A stretch of 7,707 bases of DNA, from positions 1 to 7,707 of the forward strand of contig CAUQHD010000071.1 in the NCBI GenBank assembly GCA_963517805.1. Direction: 5' to 3'. The position numbers and the translations under genes are program-made. The notes below the pieces were generated by a model. It did not search any database, was not told the DNA's origin, and worked only from the letters and a program-made list of their open reading frames with translations. The stretch comes from JABCPE02 sp963517805. Its GTDB lineage: Bacteria; Bacteroidota; Bacteroidia; Flavobacteriales; Weeksellaceae. Of this stretch, positions 5,674 through 7,707 are shown piece after piece. Every line of letters starts with the position of its first letter. Positions within the stretch are counted from its first letter, which is position 1.

Positions 5674-7707
5674 TTATTTTATCAATCCTCCATCGTCTTC
5701 TTTCTTGTCACTGCTCAGCATATTAGGATTTTCTTTGGCTAATTTATTCCTTGTAGGGATTTTATAATTTACAGAAATCCCAAATGCACGAGTATCATTT
5801 TTACCTCTCATCAACACATTGGGCGTCTGATAGATAGAGCGTACAGCCCATTTATTCGTATTAAGCACATCATTCACATACAATGAAACACTCAGCCTGT
5901 TGTTCATGAATTTTTTGGATAGAGAGATGTCCAATGAGTTGTTCATCGGTTCATCAATCTGTAAATAGAAATACCCAGATTTTGCTGGAATTAAGCTGTA
6001 AGCTGCGTTCAGTTTTATCCCTTTTGGTAATATAATTTGCGCCGTTGCATTTAAAAATAAAAGCCCGTTAGGGTTGATGTTCGGAAGTCTCTGCAGCTGA
6101 TAATTCGCAAAGAAATACAAGAAGCTGACTTTATCAGGATTGACAGTACTTATTGTTTTCTTGATTTCCTTGATTGACTTTGTGAAAATCATAAGAGGAA
6201 TTGGGAATCCTATATTAAAATTATGTATTCTCGCGGAAGAAATATTTTCATTAAGCGAGGAAACCTGATCTCCACTGCGGCTTATTTTCTGTATCAAATT
6301 ATTATCCACCAAGTTCAGATTATATCCTAAAAATACATAATCAAACGCAGAAATTCTCGCTTCTATATTGTCATAAATCGTTGGCTGCAAATTCGCATTC
6401 CCCGTTGTTTGAATGTTACCATTTCCATAAGTGCTGTTATTCGGGTTCAAAAGAGAAATACTCGGCAGACTGATTTTTTTATTATAATTAACCGAAAAAT
6501 TCACTCCTCTCGTGATGTTATACTGCACGCTGGCATTTGGGAAAAGGCGGTATTGCTTGAATTTATGCAAATCATCGTACTGATGCGTGCTGCTATTGTA
6601 TGTAGTTCCGCTGATGTCATAATCTTCGGCACGAGTTCCGAGGATAAAATCCAGCTTCCCTATCGTAGTCTGTAATTCTACATAAGAAGACGCGGTCTGT
6701 CTCTGGTAATCCAAATTGGTAATTCCTCTGCTTTCGGTAGTAAAATATAGTCTTTCGTAAAGCCCTCCAACGCTGATTTTACCTTTGTCAAAGATATTGA
6801 GCGGCTGGGAAAAATCTACTCTAAATTCGGCCGTTCTCGCATCCGAGCTGTTATCCAAAACAAACCGATTGGTAGGGATTTGATTTAAAAACAAATTTTT
6901 CTGTTCAAAATCATTGTCTCTTTTAGTATAAGTGAATTTAAAATCCAGTTTTCTATCCGAACCGCTAAATCTTTTTTGGTAAGTTGCCGAAGCCTCATGT
7001 CTCAGCCCCAAACTTTTGGTTTCGTCTTCTCTGGTGTAGCTCAGTCCGCTGTAAATACCGTTACTCTGCACAGCAACATCATTATTGCTGTAATTCAGGT
7101 TGTAATTTAATAGCAATCTATCATTTTGGCTAAAATCAAAAGTCAAAGCCGCTTTTGCAAAATAGCCTCTATTTCTTTCATCATTAAATATTTTAGAAAT
7201 ATTATCTACTTCGCTGTTTCTCATATATTCACGGTAGTTCTGCCCTAAATTCAGCTGCCAGCCGAACCATCTGTTTTTGGAATTGAGCAAAATAGAGTTG
7301 TTCGTTCTGCTTCGGTATTTGTCATAATTACTAAATGAATAATTCCCAGAATAAGTCGCAGTAAGGTAGCTTCTCGCTGATTTTGAAGTGATTATATTCA
7401 GAATCGCTCCGCCAGAAGTCGCTGGATATTCCGCTCCTGGGCTGGTTACCACTTCTATCCTGTCTATGGCATTTGCGGGCATTCCTTCTAGAAAGGCGTT
7501 CAGCTCATTGCTGGTAATGTTCAGCGGCTGCCCATCCATATAGACACTCAGCGCTTTCCCCTGATACGCCATCCCTGTAAGGTCTGAAACGATAAGCCCC
7601 GGCAGTTTTTTGATTCCTTCCAGTGCCGTTCCTGTGTTGAGATTCGGCTGTTCAGAAAAATCAAATATCGTGCGGTCAGCCTTCTGCTCCACCGCTTTTT
7701 TGGTTTT
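5674..7707 (-). CDS. Outer-membrane beta-barrel receptor, TonB-dependent receptor-like (OMP_b-brl_3 type), N-terminus outside window
   Basis: Outer-membrane protein of the TonB-linked receptor type. The frame stays open to the right edge (five further codons, KTKKA), and the first listable start is a GTG (complement of 7690-7692) inside conserved sequence, so the true start, signal peptide and any carboxypeptidase-regulatory-like domain lie beyond 7707. Counting from that GTG, a plug domain covers about 20-104, with ALEGIKKLPGLIV (23-35), VYMDGQPL (50-57), IDRIEVVTSPGAEYPATSGG (76-95) and AILNIITSK (96-104). The rest, to about residue 646, is a long series of amphipathic strands rich in Asn, Tyr and Arg, ending in FGISVNYKI. 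A hydrophilic tail of about 26 residues follows. This layout fits receptors with an OMP_b-brl_3 barrel rather than SusC: no SusD-like lipoprotein gene follows, as the downstream neighbour is convergent. The ligand cannot be read from the sequence. The visible frame has no breaks. Confidence 0.92.
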   Translation of the reverse strand, partial: KTKKAVEQKADRTIFDFSEQPNLNTGTALEGIKKLPGLIVSDLTGMAYQGKALSVYMDGQPLNITSNELNAFLEGMPANAIDRIEVVTSPGAEYPATSGGAILNIITSKSARSYLTATYSGNYSFSNYDKYRSRTNNSILLNSKNRWFGWQLNLGQNYREYMRNSEVDNISKIFNDERNRGYFAKAALTFDFSQNDRLLLNYNLNYSNNDVAVQSNGIYSGLSYTREDETKSLGLRHEASATYQKRFSGSDRKLDFKFTYTKRDNDFEQKNLFLNQIPTNRFVLDNSSDARTAEFRVDFSQPLNIFDKGKISVGGLYERLYFTTESRGITNLDYQRQTASSYVELQTTIGKLDFILGTRAEDYDISGTTYNSSTHQYDDLHKFKQYRLFPNASVQYNITRGVNFSVNYNKKISLPSISLLNPNNSTYGNGNIQTTGNANLQPTIYDNIEARISAFDYVFLGYNLNLVDNNLIQKISRSGDQVSSLNENISSARIHNFNIGFPIPLMIFTKSIKEIKKTISTVNPDKVSFLYFFANYQLQRLPNINPNGLLFLNATAQIILPKGIKLNAAYSLIPAKSGYFYLQIDEPMNNSLDISLSKKFMNNRLSVSLYVNDVLNTNKWAVRSIYQTPNVLMRGKNDTRAFGISVNYKIPTRNKLAKENPNMLSSDKKEDDGGLIK

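Noticed and set aside
6409..6675. An 88-codon plus-strand frame inside the receptor gene
   Set aside because: It is antisense to continuous beta-barrel coding sequence, with no recognisable domain and no promoter or leader signal.
7690..7692. GTG (minus strand) as the start of the receptor gene
   Set aside because: It lies within conserved sequence just before the plug, no signal peptide follows it, and the frame continues to the window edge; the real start is outside.
5674..7707. The receptor as SusC of a polysaccharide utilisation locus
   Set aside because: No SusD-like lipoprotein gene follows; the downstream neighbour is a convergent membrane protein gene, and the barrel type fits OMP_b-brl_3 better than SusC.
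1..7707. CRISPR arrays, insertion sequences, tRNA/rRNA genes, riboswitches or a defence island
   Set aside because: Reading through both strands gave no regularly spaced repeats, transposase or integrase motifs, tRNA-like cloverleaf or long non-coding stretch; all gaps between genes are under 100 nt.

Overview
The window reads as ordinary chromosomal sequence from a member of Flavobacteriia (Bacteroidota), most likely a Chryseobacterium/Weeksellaceae-type organism. The evidence is low G+C, TAnnTTTG-type promoter boxes, no strong Shine-Dalgarno sequences, signal peptides ending in '..AQ', and a gene set typical of that group: a two-domain Prc-type S41 protease, a YwqK/MORN-like secreted protein and an OMP_b-brl_3-type TonB-linked receptor. 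This placement comes from recognition of families and signals; no database search was run.

Layout, left to right. (1) Bases 1-2280, plus strand: the 3' part of a tail-specific (carboxy-terminal processing) protease, cut by the left window edge, followed 6 nt later by a small MscS-family mechanosensitive channel; the two look like an operon. (2) A perfect 15-bp hairpin at 2281-2319 ends this unit and also the convergent gene from the right. (3) Bases 2320-3849, minus strand: a secreted 509-residue protein of MORN_2/YwqK-like repeats. (4) An 82-nt divergent intergenic region holds one Bacteroidota -7 box on each strand. (5) Bases 3932-4432, plus strand: a small secreted or outer-membrane beta-rich protein, followed by a strong hairpin terminator. 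(6) Bases 4483-5643, plus strand: a multi-pass membrane protein of uncertain function whose ATG lies 3 nt after the terminator's T-run. (7) A bidirectional hairpin at 5642-5671. (8) Bases 5674-7707, minus strand: most of an outer-membrane beta-barrel/TonB-dependent receptor-like protein whose N-terminus lies beyond the right edge.

Nearly all products belong to the cell envelope: periplasmic proteolysis, an inner-membrane tension valve, secreted and outer-membrane proteins, and a polytopic membrane protein. Apart from the prc-mscS pair, nothing shows that the genes act in a common pathway; they are separate transcription units with their own terminators. I found no mobile element, CRISPR array, tRNA/rRNA, defence cassette or convincing new system. 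All gaps between genes are under 100 nt. The points most worth a second look are the terminator abutting the start of the 386-residue membrane protein, that protein's unknown function, and the closely packed divergent promoters.
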